DNA of 64,000 bases from Mangrovibacter plantisponsor (GTDB taxonomy: Bacteria; Pseudomonadota; Gammaproteobacteria; Enterobacterales; Enterobacteriaceae): the NCBI RefSeq assembly GCF_003182475.1, contig NZ_QGTS01000004.1, positions 62,001-126,000 on the forward strand, in the 5' to 3' direction. Positions 11,269 to 21,276 of the stretch are shown in pieces (the first letter of the stretch is position 1; each line of letters begins with the position of its first letter). A program made the position numbers and the translations under genes. The notes below the pieces were generated by a model. That model made no database searches, was not told where the DNA came from, and was given only the letters and a program-made list of their open reading frames with translations.

Positions 11269-11853
11269 ATGCTTCCAATTATACTGGCCTCCACTTCAGT
11301 GTTTCGCCGAGAGCTGCTTAACCGGCTTGCTCTGCCGTTTACCTGCGCAAGCCCGGGCACAGATGAAACGCCATTTCCAGGTGAAACATCCGACCAACTG
11401 GTTAAACGCCTGGCAGAGCAAAAAGCCCGTTCTTTGGCAGGGACTTATCCTGGTCATTTAATTATTGGTTCCGATCAGGTTTGCTTACTGAATAATACCA
11501 TCACCGGGAAACCCTATACGGAGGAAAACGCAGTCAAACAATTATTAGCTGCACAAGGCAAAAAAGTACGTTTTTCTACCGGCATTGCCTTGCTTAATAC
11601 CCAAACCAATCACATTCAGGTTGATGTTGAACACGTTGATGTCTGGTTTCGCCCGTTGTCAGAGCCTGAAATCCGCCGTTACGTCACATTAGAACAACCG
11701 TTACATTGTGCAGGCAGTTTTATGTGTGAAGGGCTTGGAATAACCTTATTTGAGCGCATTGACAGCAGAGATCCCAATACACTCATTGGCCTGCCGCTAA
11801 TACGGTTATGTGAAATGCTGCGTGCCGCCGGAGCAGATCCTTTAGCAGAATAA
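11269..11853 (+). CDS. yceF: 7-methyl-GTP pyrophosphatase (Maf-2/YceF)
   Basis: 194 residues from the chosen ATG, exactly the E. coli YceF length. A Maf-family nucleotide pyrophosphatase that hydrolyses modified nucleotides such as m7GTP. Maf motifs are present: [11 protein letters not shown] at the N-terminus, [16 protein letters not shown] and the GLPLIRL near the end. ATG 11233 would add twelve residues with no homology, so 11269 is preferred. It diverges from yceD; the 141-nt gap holds the operon promoter. Confidence 0.92.
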   Translation: MLPIILASTSVFRRELLNRLALPFTCASPGTDETPFPGETSDQLVKRLAEQKARSLAGTYPGHLIIGSDQVCLLNNTITGKPYTEENAVKQLLAAQGKKVRFSTGIALLNTQTNHIQVDVEHVDVWFRPLSEPEIRRYVTLEQPLHCAGSFMCEGLGITLFERIDSRDPNTLIGLPLIRLCEMLRAAGADPLAE

Positions 11854-11895
11854 TGCCGTACCGGTCACACCAGGCAGGTGCTGTGTCATTGTACC

Positions 11896-11928
11896 CTCCA
11901 TAAATAAAACAGCGTTTCATTTATGGAG
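11896..11928 (+). promoter_or_regulatory. Stem-loop covering the hydrolase ribosome-binding site
   Basis: CTCCATAAAT (11896-11905) is complementary over 10 bp to ATTTATGGAG (11919-11928). After one A-C mismatch, AAAC/GTTT pair for 4 more bp around an AGC loop. The right arm ends in the GGAG Shine-Dalgarno of the gene starting at 11934. No U-run follows, so it is not a terminator. It could be a translational switch or a protein-binding palindrome. Confidence 0.5.
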
Positions 11929-11933
11929 ATGTT

Positions 11934-13118
11934 ATGTCGATACCCTTCACCCGCCAGGCACTTTTACTGACCATGAGTTTGGCGAGTTTTACCACGCAGG
12001 CAGGAGATACTACATGGCAGCATCCAGGCATTGTTGAAGGTAACTTACCCGCCTGGTACCCAAAACTGGCACAGCAACTCGCCCCTTCAGATAGCTGGCT
12101 TAACGGCCATTATGCCCAGTTTTCCACCTGGCGGGCTCATGCACGGCAACTTGTCCGAGATGCCCTGCTGACACCAGACTCTCACCGCCCATTCGCCCCT
12201 GAAGTACTCAGCCGCCAGCAACGCGATGGCTACCATGCTGAGAAAGTTGCACTGAATATCACCGATGACAGCCGTATTGCCGCACTTGTGCTCACCCCGG
12301 ATACCGCAGGCCCTCATCCGGCCATCGTGCTATTACACGACCACGGCTCAAAATTCGATATTGGCAAAGAAAAAATGATACGCCCGTGGGGAGATGCAGC
12401 CAAAGAAGCGTCAGCCAAAGCCTGGGCAGAGAAGTTCTTTACCGGGCGTTTTGTTGGTGATGAGCTGGCAAAACGGGGCTACAAAGTTATTGCTATTGAT
12501 GCACCAGGCTGGGGTGACCGTGGCCCAATGACCTATGAGCAACAACAGGCGCTTGCCAGTAATTTTTTCAATTTTGGGCGCTCACTGGCTGGTGAAATGG
12601 CATATGAAGACCTGCGTACTGTCGATTTTCTTGCCTCACAGCCTGATGTAGATAAAGCACATATTGGCGTACTGGGGTTTTCGATGGGAGGTTACCGGGC
12701 CTGGCAACTGGCCGCGTTATCCGACAAAGTTGCCGCGACTGCGGTTATCTCCTGGTTTGGCACCTGGCAAGGGCTAATGACCCCGGGGAATAACGTTTTG
12801 CGCGGGCAATCGGCCTTTTATATGCTCCATCCGGGTTTGAATGCCAAATTAGACATTCCCGATATCGCGGCAATAGCCGCTCCTGCACCCATGCTTATTT
12901 TTAGCGGTGGGAAAGATAAGCTGTTCCCTGCCAGTGCCGTAGATGCAGCCTGGGAAAAAATGCACCGAATCTGGCAGTCACAAGGGGGAGAATCACATTT
13001 ACTGACAAGGCGCTGGCCAGACCTGGGCCACGTTTTCTATCAGGAACAACAGGTGGTTGCATTTGACTGGCTGGACAGGTGGTTACAGCCGGGTAAAACA
13101 TCTCCCGGCATAAAATAA
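11934..13118 (+). CDS. Secreted alpha/beta hydrolase, dienelactone-hydrolase-like
   Basis: 394 residues. An N-terminal signal peptide (hydrophobic to about residue 20, ending FTTQA) points to the periplasm. The alpha/beta hydrolase core has an oxyanion segment IVLLHDHGSKFDIG, nucleophile S250 in GFSMGGYRAW, an acid candidate in FSGGKDKLFP and a histidine in DLGHVFYQ near the C-terminus. The substrate is unknown; an ester or lactone is likely. It is absent from the E. coli K-12 maf-rluC interval and so is an accessory insertion here. GGAG lies 5 nt before the ATG inside a stem-loop. Confidence 0.85.
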   Translation: MSIPFTRQALLLTMSLASFTTQAGDTTWQHPGIVEGNLPAWYPKLAQQLAPSDSWLNGHYAQFSTWRAHARQLVRDALLTPDSHRPFAPEVLSRQQRDGYHAEKVALNITDDSRIAALVLTPDTAGPHPAIVLLHDHGSKFDIGKEKMIRPWGDAAKEASAKAWAEKFFTGRFVGDELAKRGYKVIAIDAPGWGDRGPMTYEQQQALASNFFNFGRSLAGEMAYEDLRTVDFLASQPDVDKAHIGVLGFSMGGYRAWQLAALSDKVAATAVISWFGTWQGLMTPGNNVLRGQSAFYMLHPGLNAKLDIPDIAAIAAPAPMLIFSGGKDKLFPASAVDAAWEKMHRIWQSQGGESHLLTRRWPDLGHVFYQEQQVVAFDWLDRWLQPGKTSPGIK

Positions 13119-13121
13119 GAA

Positions 13122-14081
13122 TCAGCCGCGGCTGGTTTTGCGCAAATAGCTAAGGCACTGCCTCAGTTCATTATCCAGCGGTGCTTCGATGCGTATGGTT
13201 TCGCCCGTTGCCGGGTGAGTGAATCGCAGGGCTGCGGCATGAAGGAACAAACGCCCCAGCCCACTGCCGTTTAGCTGGCTGTCGAACTCCCGGTCACCGT
13301 AGCGGTCATCAAACGCGATAGGATGGCCGGCATGAAGCGTATGCACACGAATCTGGTGAGTTCTCCCGGTTACCGGGCTGCAACGAACCAGGGTGGCGAA
13401 ACCAAACCGCTCTTCCACTTTGAAGCGAGTCTCCGACGGTTTACCTTCACTACTGACCTTTACCATGCGCTCACCACTTTTCAGAATATTCTTTAAAAGC
13501 GGTGCCTGGACAACTTTAACGTGAGATTGCCACTGACCACGCACCAGAGCGAGGTAGTCTTTTTGCATTCCTTTATCCCGCAGTTGCTCATGGAGCGAAC
13601 GCAGGGCAGAACGCTTTTTGGCAACCAGTAAGACACCGGATGTATCCCTGTCCAGCCGGTGTACCAGTTCAAGAAAACGTGCTTCAGGACGCAATGCCCG
13701 CAACCCTTCAATGACACCGAAACTGAGGCCACTGCCGCCATGTACCGCTGTGCCAGAAGGCTTGTTAAGAATAAGGATATGGTCGTCTTCATACAAAATG
13801 GCGTCAGTCAGTGCAGCCACTTTTTGCAAATGAGGCGACACCGCATCTTCTTCCCGCTCAGCAACCCGCACAGGGGGAATGCGCACTTCATCGCCATCAA
13901 CCAACTTATACTCTGGTTTGATACGTTTTTTGTTTACCCGCACCTCACCTTTACGCAGGATGCGATAAATCATACTTTTGGGCACACCTTTCAGTTGTGT
14001 GCGCAAAAAGTTATCAATTCGTTGCCCGGCTTCCTCGTCGGAAATAGCAACTATTTTTACGGTTGGTGTCTCGGTTTTCAT
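13122..14081 (-). CDS. rluC: 23S rRNA pseudouridine 955/2504/2580 synthase
   Basis: 319 residues, as in E. coli. An S4 RNA-binding domain (residues about 20-80) is followed by an RluA-type catalytic domain with D144 in HRLDRDTSGV. It modifies three uridines in 23S rRNA. The stop lies 3 nt from that of the convergent hydrolase gene. It diverges from rne across a 573-nt control region, as in E. coli. Confidence 0.96.
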   Translation of the reverse strand: MKTETPTVKIVAISDEEAGQRIDNFLRTQLKGVPKSMIYRILRKGEVRVNKKRIKPEYKLVDGDEVRIPPVRVAEREEDAVSPHLQKVAALTDAILYEDDHILILNKPSGTAVHGGSGLSFGVIEGLRALRPEARFLELVHRLDRDTSGVLLVAKKRSALRSLHEQLRDKGMQKDYLALVRGQWQSHVKVVQAPLLKNILKSGERMVKVSSEGKPSETRFKVEERFGFATLVRCSPVTGRTHQIRVHTLHAGHPIAFDDRYGDREFDSQLNGSGLGRLFLHAAALRFTHPATGETIRIEAPLDNELRQCLSYLRKTSRG

Positions 14082-14654
14082 GGTGCGCGATTCTAATTAC
14101 CCCGGACTCATAGCGCCACTTATTTTTCTGTGCTTATATTATTGCGCAGGCAGTTTAAAAATGCTTCCGGGCGTTTTTTTGCTGCTATTTGCAACAATCA
14201 GAAATGTGACGTTAAAAAACTGTGAGTAACCAGGTGATAAATGGCAAATGTCATCTTGCTATAACTGGCCTTGCAGTGGAATAATGTTGCGGTTTTCCGC
14301 GTTGAGACCTGTAAGAACAAGGAATTTTGCGGAATTACCAATTTTGCCTGAATGTTCATCAACGCAGCAATGGCGTAAGACGTTTTGTACTTTCAGGCAG
14401 TTAGCGGGCTGCGGGTTGCAGTCTGGCCGGTAAATGGAAGCTTCTCTGGCGAAAACATTCCCAGGCAGTTCCCCTATAAACAGCGCTGTTTTTCCGTTTG
14501 AAATACAGGCTACCGACACGCTGCGCCTCTCAGCAAGCGACAACCGTGAGGTTGACGACTTAGCGAATAGTCACGAGGCCATCGGTTCACATCCGGTCAG
14601 CGATTACCTTGCCCGCAGTTCTGTCGTCAATGTAAGAATAACGAGTAAGTTACG
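14082..14654 (+). promoter_or_regulatory. rne promoter region and long autoregulatory 5' leader
   Basis: 573 nt without a credible gene between rluC and rne. E. coli rne has a leader of about 360 nt with hairpins that RNase E itself binds and cleaves to control its own mRNA. The stretch around 14380-14435, with CAGGCAGTTAGCGGGCTGCG and a following GGTTGCAGTCTGGCC, looks like the E. coli hp2/hp3 region. A TATATT/TATTAT at about 14135-14143 could be a -10 box. Short ORFs here are dismissed. Confidence 0.6.
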
Positions 14655-17600
14655 ATGAAAAGAATGTTAATTAACGCAACTCAGCAGGAAGAGTTGCGCG
14701 TTGCCCTGGTAGATGGCCAGCGTCTGTATGACCTGGATATTGAAAGCCCCGGGCATGAGCAAAAAAAAGCCAATATTTACAAAGGTAAAATCACCCGCAT
14801 TGAACCCAGTCTGGAAGCTGCATTTGTTGATTATGGCGCTGAAAGACACGGTTTCCTTCCTTTAAAAGAGATTGCCCGCGAATATTTCCCGTCCAACTAT
14901 TCCTCTCATGGTCGCCCAAACATTAAAGATGTTTTGCGTGAGGGGCAGGAAGTTATCGTTCAAATTGATAAGGAAGAGCGTGGTAACAAAGGTGCCGCAC
15001 TGACTACCTTTATCAGTCTGGCTGGCAGTTACCTGGTTCTGATGCCTAACAACCCTCGTGCTGGTGGTATTTCACGGCGTATTGAAGGTGAAGACAGAAC
15101 TGAGCTGAAAGAAGCACTGTCTTCCCTGGAATTGCCTGACGGCATGGGGCTGATTGTGCGTACCGCGGGTGTCGGTAAATCAGCGGAATCCCTGCAGTGG
15201 GATTTGAGTTTCCGCCTGCGTCACTGGGAAGCCATCAAGAAAGCCGCTGAAAGCCGCCCGGCACCTTTTCTTATTCATCAGGAAAGTAATGTCATTGTCC
15301 GCGCATTCCGTGACTACCTGCGCCAGGACATCGGTGAAATCCTGATCGATAACCCGAAAATTGTTGAGCTGGCTCGCCAGCACATCGCTGCACTGGGTCG
15401 CCCGGATTTTTCCAGTAAAATCAAATTGTATACCGGTGAAATCCCGTTATTCAGCCACTACCAGATCGAGTCGCAAATTGAGTCTGCCTTCCAGCGTGAA
15501 GTGCGCCTGCCTTCCGGCGGGTCAATTGTTATCGATTCCACTGAAGCGCTTACTGCAATCGATATCAACTCCGCGCGCGCAACGCGTGGTGGCGATATCG
15601 AAGAAACGGCACTGAATACCAACCTGGAAGCGGCAGATGAAATTGCCCGTCAGTTGCGCCTGCGTGACCTCGGCGGTTTGATTGTTATCGACTTCATCGA
15701 TATGACACCAGTACGCCACCAGCGTGCTGTAGAAAACCGTCTGCGGGAAGCCGTACGTCAGGACCGCGCACGCATCCAGATAAGCCATATTTCTCGCTTT
15801 GGTTTGCTGGAAATGTCCCGCCAGCGTCTCAGCCCTTCACTGGGTGAGTCCAGCCACCATGTGTGCCCACGCTGTAGCGGTACTGGTACTATTCGTGATA
15901 ACGAATCATTGTCGCTCTCTATTCTGCGCCTGATTGAAGAAGAAGCGCTGAAAGAGAATACCAAAGAAGTTCACGCCATTGTTCCAGTACCTATCGCATC
16001 TTACCTGCTGAACGAGAAACGCTCAGCGGTTAGCGCTATTGAACAACGCCAGCCAGATATCCGTTGCGTTATCGTACCGAACGATAATATGGAAACACCG
16101 CACTACTCTGTTGTGCGTGTACGCAAAGGTGAAGAAACACCAACCCTGAGCTATCTGCTGCCGAAATTGCACGAAGAAGCGATGGCGATGCCGTCAGAGG
16201 AAGAACAGGCGGAACGTAAACGCCCAGAACAACCTGCACTGGCAACCTTTGCCATGCCTGATGTACCGCCTGCGCCACCAGAAGCACCTCATCGTGCAGC
16301 GCCTGCAGAAAAAGCGGCATCTGCTACAGCACCTGCAGGTCCTGGTTTCTTTGGCCGAATTGCCGGCGCACTGAAATCACTTTTCGGTTCCAGTGAAGAC
16401 ACCGCCAAAGAGGCACCGGTTTCTGAGCCAGAAGCTGAGAAGAAAGCCGACCGTGGCCAGCGCCAGCAGGACCGTCGCAATAACCGCCGTAACCCACGCC
16501 GTGATCGTAACGAGCGTAATGAACGCTCTGAACGTAACGAACGTAACCCGCGTAACGAATCTGACAACGCAGCTCAACCTCGCGATGAGAATCGTCGTGG
16601 CCGCCGCCAGAATCAAAATGCTGACGTCCGTGAACCTCGTGGCGCCACACCTGAAGGCAGTAACACACCAGCTACCCGCGAAGAGCAAATTCAGTCTCGC
16701 CGTGACCGTAACCGTCGCCGTACTGAAGAGAAACGTCAGGCTCAGCAGGAAGTGAAAAACCTGCAGCGTGAAGAAACGGAAAATACCGTTGATTCAACTG
16801 CAACTGCCGAGAAAGAGACTCATGTTCAGGTAATGCCACGCCGTAAACAGCGCCAGCTTACCGAGAAAGTGCGTATCGAAAGTGCCGCCGCGGCTGAAAG
16901 CAACAGCAACCTGCCTGTTGCTGCGGTTGAAAACGTACCGGCTACTGAACACGTACCGGCACCTCAGGAAACTGCAGGGTTGTTACCAGTGGTACAGGCT
17001 GAACAACCTGAAGCTGGTGAAGAGAATGGGGATGCACGCGAAAACAATATGCCGCGTCGCTCACGCCGTTCTCCACGCCACCTGCGTGTCAGTGGGCAGC
17101 GCCGTCGCCGTTACCGTGACGAGCGTTACCCGTCACAATCACCGATGCCGTTAGCCGTTGCCTGTGCTTCGCCTGAAATGGCGTCCGGCAAAGTGTGGAT
17201 CCGCTACCCGGTAGCCCGCCCGGCAGACGACGTCGTCCAGGATGCGCCAGTACCAGCTGAAGCCTCTCAGGGTGTGGCCGATAACACTTCTCTGCCTGTT
17301 GCCGCTGATGTTGCACATGTTGACACTGCGCCAGTTGCTCCAGCAGATATCATGCCTGAAACAGCTGTTGCCAGCGAACAGGAAGCAACAACTCAGGCAG
17401 TTGATAACGCAATGGTTAATAGTGAAGAAACCGTCGCTGCACCTGCCGTTGAAACGGTTGCTCCTGCAGAAGCAGTTGAACCTGTAGAAGAGCAGGCTGC
17501 ACCTGTGGTGGCTGAAGCAGAAACAGTGAAGCCTGTTGAAGCACCGGTAACAGAGCAGCAGGCTGATACTTCCGCCAGCGAGCCTGAAGCAGTAACTGAA

Positions 17601-17861
17601 TCGCCTGCTGAAGTGGCAGAAGTGAAACACAGCCCGGTTGAGGAAACGGTTGCAGCGGTTCACAGTGAAACCAGACAGTTCCATGGCACCGCAACTGCAC
17701 CAGCCACTCGCGCACCTGCTCCGGTATATGTACCAGAGCCGGCTCGCCACAGTGACTGGGTACGCCCGGCATGGGAATTTGAAGGTAAAGGTTCTGCTGG
17801 TGGCCACAGTGCCAGCCACCAGGCGACCGCACCTGCAACCAGGCCACAGCCGCAGGCATAA
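14655..17861 (+). CDS. rne: Ribonuclease E
   Basis: 1068 residues (E. coli 1061). The essential endoribonuclease and degradosome scaffold. The N-terminal half has the S1 domain, catalytic D303 ([10 protein letters not shown]) and D346 (IVIDFIDM), and the zinc link CPRC at 404-407. The disordered C-terminal half keeps the membrane-targeting helix ([15 protein letters not shown]), an Arg-rich RNA-binding stretch of RNER/NERN repeats, a second Arg-rich block ([19 protein letters not shown]) before the enolase-binding [10 protein letters not shown], a long Pro/Ala/Glu-rich linker and a short C-terminal tail likely for PNPase. A strong terminator follows. Confidence 0.98.
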   Translation: MKRMLINATQQEELRVALVDGQRLYDLDIESPGHEQKKANIYKGKITRIEPSLEAAFVDYGAERHGFLPLKEIAREYFPSNYSSHGRPNIKDVLREGQEVIVQIDKEERGNKGAALTTFISLAGSYLVLMPNNPRAGGISRRIEGEDRTELKEALSSLELPDGMGLIVRTAGVGKSAESLQWDLSFRLRHWEAIKKAAESRPAPFLIHQESNVIVRAFRDYLRQDIGEILIDNPKIVELARQHIAALGRPDFSSKIKLYTGEIPLFSHYQIESQIESAFQREVRLPSGGSIVIDSTEALTAIDINSARATRGGDIEETALNTNLEAADEIARQLRLRDLGGLIVIDFIDMTPVRHQRAVENRLREAVRQDRARIQISHISRFGLLEMSRQRLSPSLGESSHHVCPRCSGTGTIRDNESLSLSILRLIEEEALKENTKEVHAIVPVPIASYLLNEKRSAVSAIEQRQPDIRCVIVPNDNMETPHYSVVRVRKGEETPTLSYLLPKLHEEAMAMPSEEEQAERKRPEQPALATFAMPDVPPAPPEAPHRAAPAEKAASATAPAGPGFFGRIAGALKSLFGSSEDTAKEAPVSEPEAEKKADRGQRQQDRRNNRRNPRRDRNERNERSERNERNPRNESDNAAQPRDENRRGRRQNQNADVREPRGATPEGSNTPATREEQIQSRRDRNRRRTEEKRQAQQEVKNLQREETENTVDSTATAEKETHVQVMPRRKQRQLTEKVRIESAAAAESNSNLPVAAVENVPATEHVPAPQETAGLLPVVQAEQPEAGEENGDARENNMPRRSRRSPRHLRVSGQRRRRYRDERYPSQSPMPLAVACASPEMASGKVWIRYPVARPADDVVQDAPVPAEASQGVADNTSLPVAADVAHVDTAPVAPADIMPETAVASEQEATTQAVDNAMVNSEETVAAPAVETVAPAEAVEPVEEQAAPVVAEAETVKPVEAPVTEQQADTSASEPEAVTESPAEVAEVKHSPVEETVAAVHSETRQFHGTATAPATRAPAPVYVPEPARHSDWVRPAWEFEGKGSAGGHSASHQATAPATRPQPQA

Positions 17862-17882
17862 CAGGGTGTAACAGCAACAACG

Positions 17883-17920
17883 AAAAAGCCTGCTCAATTG
17901 AGCAGGCTTTTTTATTTATA
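17883..17920 (+). terminator. rne terminator
   Basis: AAAAAGCCTGCTCAATTG begins a perfect 20-bp palindrome (GCCTGCTCAA and its complement) flanked by A-runs and T-runs at 17883-17913. It can work in both directions, for rne and, reversed, for anything leaving the LysR gene. Confidence 0.9.
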
Positions 17921-17938
17921 GTCAGCCACACAAAACTG

Positions 17939-18874
17939 TCACCGCTGGCGTTTGCCTTCCTGCATACCACTGAGTCCGGGCATTACCGAGCGCATCAAGT
18001 CAATAAACATCCGTAACCTTACAGGGTAGTAGTTCGCCCAGGGGTAGAGTAACCAGACAGGTAGCGGCCAGGCCTGCCACTCAGGCAGTACATGGACCAG
18101 CGCGCCACTACGCAAATCCTGCTCGACTATCCATGCAGACAGCACCACTGCCCCAACCCCGCCCAGTGCAGCCTTGCGCGCTGCATACAGGCTGTCCGTA
18201 TACAAACGGGGAGACAGTGTCACTTCCACGGTTTCACCTTTCTGGTTCGCCAGGATAAGAGCCTTACGATAAAAAGAGCTTACTGAGATCCAGGGTAACT
18301 GGCTTAATTCCGCGGGCGTGTTGAGCGGTTTTACCTGAGCGGCTACATCAGGCGTGGCAACGGCAATGCGTGGCACTTCCGCCAGCTGGACTGCGACTGT
18401 ATCCGGATTAGTTATATCCCCAACATGAATAGCGCAATCAAGGTTATCAGCAATAAAGTCCGGCGATTTATCATTAAGTAACCACTCCACATTCAGCCCG
18501 GGGTAGCGGCCCAGCATATCGATGAGTGGTGCCATCAGTTGATCCTGGCCGAAGGCATGAGGCGCCCGAACACGTAACAAACCGGACGGCAGGTTATCCG
18601 CATTGCTCAATTCGTCTTCCAGTGCAGACCAGGAACCGGCAACGTGGCGGGCATGCTGATAGCAGTGTTCGCCGTCTTCTGTAAGGCTCATTGCATGGGT
18701 AGTACGCAGCAACAGTTTAACACCCAGCATAGTTTCCAGTGTTTTCAGGCGGCGACTGACCGTTGCCTGAGTCAAAGTAAGCTGGCGTGCCGCAGACGAT
18801 AACGAACCCGCTTCGACAATGCGCACAAAGGTTTGCAGCAGTTCAATTCTGTCTATACGTTCAGTTGTTTTCAC
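17939..18874 (-). CDS. LysR-family transcriptional regulator
   Basis: 311 residues. The N-terminal winged helix (residues about 8-66) contains SLSSAARQLTLTQATVSRRLKTLE, followed by the LysR substrate-binding domain. The start codon is GTG at 18874; no nearby ATG fits. It diverges from an MFS transporter with a 118-nt gap that holds a perfect 10-bp-arm palindrome, so it very probably controls that transporter and itself. The inducer is unknown. It is not part of the E. coli rne-flgL interval. Confidence 0.88.
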   Translation of the reverse strand: MKTTERIDRIELLQTFVRIVEAGSLSSAARQLTLTQATVSRRLKTLETMLGVKLLLRTTHAMSLTEDGEHCYQHARHVAGSWSALEDELSNADNLPSGLLRVRAPHAFGQDQLMAPLIDMLGRYPGLNVEWLLNDKSPDFIADNLDCAIHVGDITNPDTVAVQLAEVPRIAVATPDVAAQVKPLNTPAELSQLPWISVSSFYRKALILANQKGETVEVTLSPRLYTDSLYAARKAALGGVGAVVLSAWIVEQDLRSGALVHVLPEWQAWPLPVWLLYPWANYYPVRLRMFIDLMRSVMPGLSGMQEGKRQR

Positions 18875-18882
18875 TCAATAAC

Positions 18883-18907
18883 CAGTTATACGTTTAACGT
18901 ATAACTG
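18883..18907. promoter_or_regulatory. Palindromic operator between lysR and the MFS gene
   Basis: CAGTTATACG and CGTATAACTG form a perfect 10-bp inverted repeat around a TTTAA centre, 9 nt before the regulator's start codon. It contains the T-N11-A form typical of LysR-type binding sites. Role inferred from position and symmetry. Confidence 0.65.
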
Positions 18908-18992
18908 TTGTACACCGGCATGGGCTACACCGCCAGCAGTTTCCCCCTCACAATACAGTCCATACACAGTTTGTCCTGATAAGGAAACCACC

Positions 18993-20222
18993 ATGTCCGG
19001 TACTACATTGCACTCTGAACGCCCTCTGAGCACGGGCCTGATATTCTCACTGGCTGCTGGTGCAGGGTTGAGTGTCGCATCGATTTATTATGCGCAACCT
19101 ATCCTGCCACTACTGGGGCAGTCATTATCACTTTCTGTTGATGGAATGGGGCTGATTCCAACACTGACGCAAATGGGTTACGCGTTGGGTATCTTATTTT
19201 TGATTCCCCTCGGCGACCGTTACGACCGCCGGGCCATTATTCTGCTCAAATGCATTATTTTGGCACTTACACTCGCAGCATGCAGTTTCACCAGTTCATT
19301 ACACAGCTTGCTGGCTACCAGCCTGCTGATTGGGATGACAGCGACCATTGCGCAGGATATTGTTCCTGCCGCCGCCATTCTGGCTCCGGCTGGCAGGCAA
19401 GGGAAAATCGTCGGGACGGTAATGACCGGCCTGCTACTGGGGATTTTGCTGTCCCGAACCGTTAGTGGTTTGGTTGCTACCTGGCTTGGCTGGCGAGCAA
19501 TGTATCAACTCGCAGCTCTCAGCATTCTGCTTATTGGCACCGTGCTATGGCGTGTTCTTCCCAGGTTTGCCACGCATTCAGAGCTGAGTTACCCGGGCCT
19601 GCTGCGCTCCATGGCGACACTGTGGAGCCGTTACCCAGGGTTGCGGATGGCCGCAGCCGCCCAGGGCCTGCTTTCCATAGGCTTTAGTGCATTCTGGTCA
19701 GTACTGGCATTGATGCTACTGGAGAACTACCACCTCGGCAGTGCCGTAGCCGGTGGGTTTGGGCTGGCAGGTGCCGCTGGCGCACTGGCTGCGCCGTTAT
19801 CAGGCAGCCTGTCAGACAAAATAGGCCCGGAACGCGTAACGGTGATGGGTGCCGCACTGGTCACTGTGTCTTTTGCCAGCATGTTTTTGCTGCCATTGCT
19901 GCCTCTACATGCGCAGTTGTGCCTGATAGCACTGGCGGCAATTGGTTTCGACCTTGGTCTCCAGTCCACATTAATTGCCCACCAGACACTGGTGTACAGC
20001 CTTGAGCCTCAGGCAAGAGGCCGTCTGAATGCCCTGCTGTTTACTGTCGTGTTTATTGGCATGGCTGTGGGTTCTGTATTGGGTAGTAAAGCGTGGGTAT
20101 CAGCCGGGTGGCCGGGTGTGCTGGCTCTCGCCAGTGTCACAGGTTTACTGAGTCTGGTCATTCGTTGGTGGGCCATTCGCCGCCATTGCGCCAGCCATGC
20201 TGGTAGCGTTGCCGAAGAATAA
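18993..20222 (+). CDS. MFS transporter, DHA1-type
   Basis: 409 residues with twelve predicted membrane segments. The motif A loop GDRYDRRAII follows the second segment, and a related SGSLSDKIGPERV lies after segment 8. Typical of drug:H+ antiporter-1 or small-molecule exporters; the substrate cannot be read from sequence. AAGGAAACC precedes the ATG. Divergent LysR regulator and shared operator suggest induction by the exported compound. Confidence 0.87.
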   Translation: MSGTTLHSERPLSTGLIFSLAAGAGLSVASIYYAQPILPLLGQSLSLSVDGMGLIPTLTQMGYALGILFLIPLGDRYDRRAIILLKCIILALTLAACSFTSSLHSLLATSLLIGMTATIAQDIVPAAAILAPAGRQGKIVGTVMTGLLLGILLSRTVSGLVATWLGWRAMYQLAALSILLIGTVLWRVLPRFATHSELSYPGLLRSMATLWSRYPGLRMAAAAQGLLSIGFSAFWSVLALMLLENYHLGSAVAGGFGLAGAAGALAAPLSGSLSDKIGPERVTVMGAALVTVSFASMFLLPLLPLHAQLCLIALAAIGFDLGLQSTLIAHQTLVYSLEPQARGRLNALLFTVVFIGMAVGSVLGSKAWVSAGWPGVLALASVTGLLSLVIRWWAIRRHCASHAGSVAEE

Positions 20223-20254
20223 AAAAAATCCCGTACCGGGGTGCCAGTACGGGC
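20221..20254 (-). terminator. flgKL terminator
   Basis: CCCGTAC (20230-20236) pairs with GTACGGG (20247-20253); on the minus strand the stem is followed by eight Us from the A-run at 20221-20228. It ends flgL transcription and overlaps the stop codon of the convergent MFS gene. Confidence 0.9.
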
Positions 20255-20301
20255 AGACAAGGTATGCCCAGTTTCACGACATACCAAAAAGAGCAAAGCC
20301 A

Positions 20302-21264
20302 CTAACTATTGAGCTGGAACAGGGACATCCCCTGCATATCGCTGAAGGCCTTATAAGAGGCCTGAAGCGCAGTTTGTTGCATTACATAAGAAGAAATTAC
20401 TGAGTTCCAGTCTGCATCGACCAGGTTACTCATTTGCTGGGATTGCTGCAGGCTACGGTCATCACCCAGTGAATCCAGGTTATCCAGCTCATTCAGCTGA
20501 GTACCCAGTTCTGAACGGACTTTCAGTACGTTGTTCAGTGAGTTTTTCAGACCGCGGCTGGTTTTATCGATCACTGCCTGCAACGCATCTTTGCTCGTTT
20601 GATCGAGATCCTGTTGCGGTGTATTCAGGGAAGCGATAGCAGTATCCAGCATAGTAAACAAGTTAGTTTCGCTGGCACTGCCATCAGGCTCTGCTTCAGC
20701 GTTACTGGTTATCGAATCAAACACTTCTGAACCGGTATGGCCAATGACCATGGTACGCGCAGAATCCACTTTCTGAGTAATGTTCTCTGTACCGCCAACA
20801 TAATTAACAGTGGTACCAGAATCATCAAAGGGCTCGGAGTCGGTTTTATAACCAGCGAAAATATAGCGGCCGTTACCGTCAGTGCTGTTTGCCAGGTTCA
20901 GTAACTGGTCACGAACCCCCTGTAACTGGGTAGCCAGTGAAGCCCGGTCATCATCGCTCAACGTACCATTGCTGGCATAAACGATTTTTTCCTGCGCAGT
21001 CTGAATACTACTGGTAACCTGGCTTAATACGCTTTCTTCCAGCGAAACCTTTTGGTTTGCGAAAGTCCGGGCCGTGGCATACTGGCTGTTCTGTGCCTGA
21101 GCCTGCGAAACCACAATCGCCTGAGAAGCCGCAACCGGGTCATCAGACGGGCGGTTAACCCGTTTGCCCGTGGATAACTGTTCACCATAATTCAGCCACT
21201 TTTGCTGCGACTGGGTGATACCACGAACATTTTGTTCAAAGATCATCTGCGTGCTGATGCGCAT
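20302..21264 (-). CDS. flgL: Flagellar hook-filament junction protein FlgL (HAP3)
   Basis: 320 residues (E. coli 317). The N-terminal MRISTQMIFEQNV and C-terminal helices form the flagellin-like D0/D1 core that joins hook and filament; the middle is variable. It follows flgK by 12 nt and shares its sigma-28 promoter, plus read-through from the flgB operon. Confidence 0.96.
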   Translation of the reverse strand: MRISTQMIFEQNVRGITQSQQKWLNYGEQLSTGKRVNRPSDDPVAASQAIVVSQAQAQNSQYATARTFANQKVSLEESVLSQVTSSIQTAQEKIVYASNGTLSDDDRASLATQLQGVRDQLLNLANSTDGNGRYIFAGYKTDSEPFDDSGTTVNYVGGTENITQKVDSARTMVIGHTGSEVFDSITSNAEAEPDGSASETNLFTMLDTAIASLNTPQQDLDQTSKDALQAVIDKTSRGLKNSLNNVLKVRSELGTQLNELDNLDSLGDDRSLQQSQQMSNLVDADWNSVISSYVMQQTALQASYKAFSDMQGMSLFQLNS

Positions 21265-21276
21265 TGGTCATGACTC

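Noticed and set aside
14259-14658. Short ORFs on both strands in the rne leader, including one at the position of the doubtful E. coli yceQ
   Set aside because: The region is explained by the structured rne leader; no ribosome-binding sites or conserved protein features.
17151-17897. 248-codon minus-strand ORF opposite the end of rne
   Set aside because: Cys/Arg/Ser-rich translation with no domain, lying wholly antisense to the repetitive rne C-terminal coding region; a shadow of biased rne codons.
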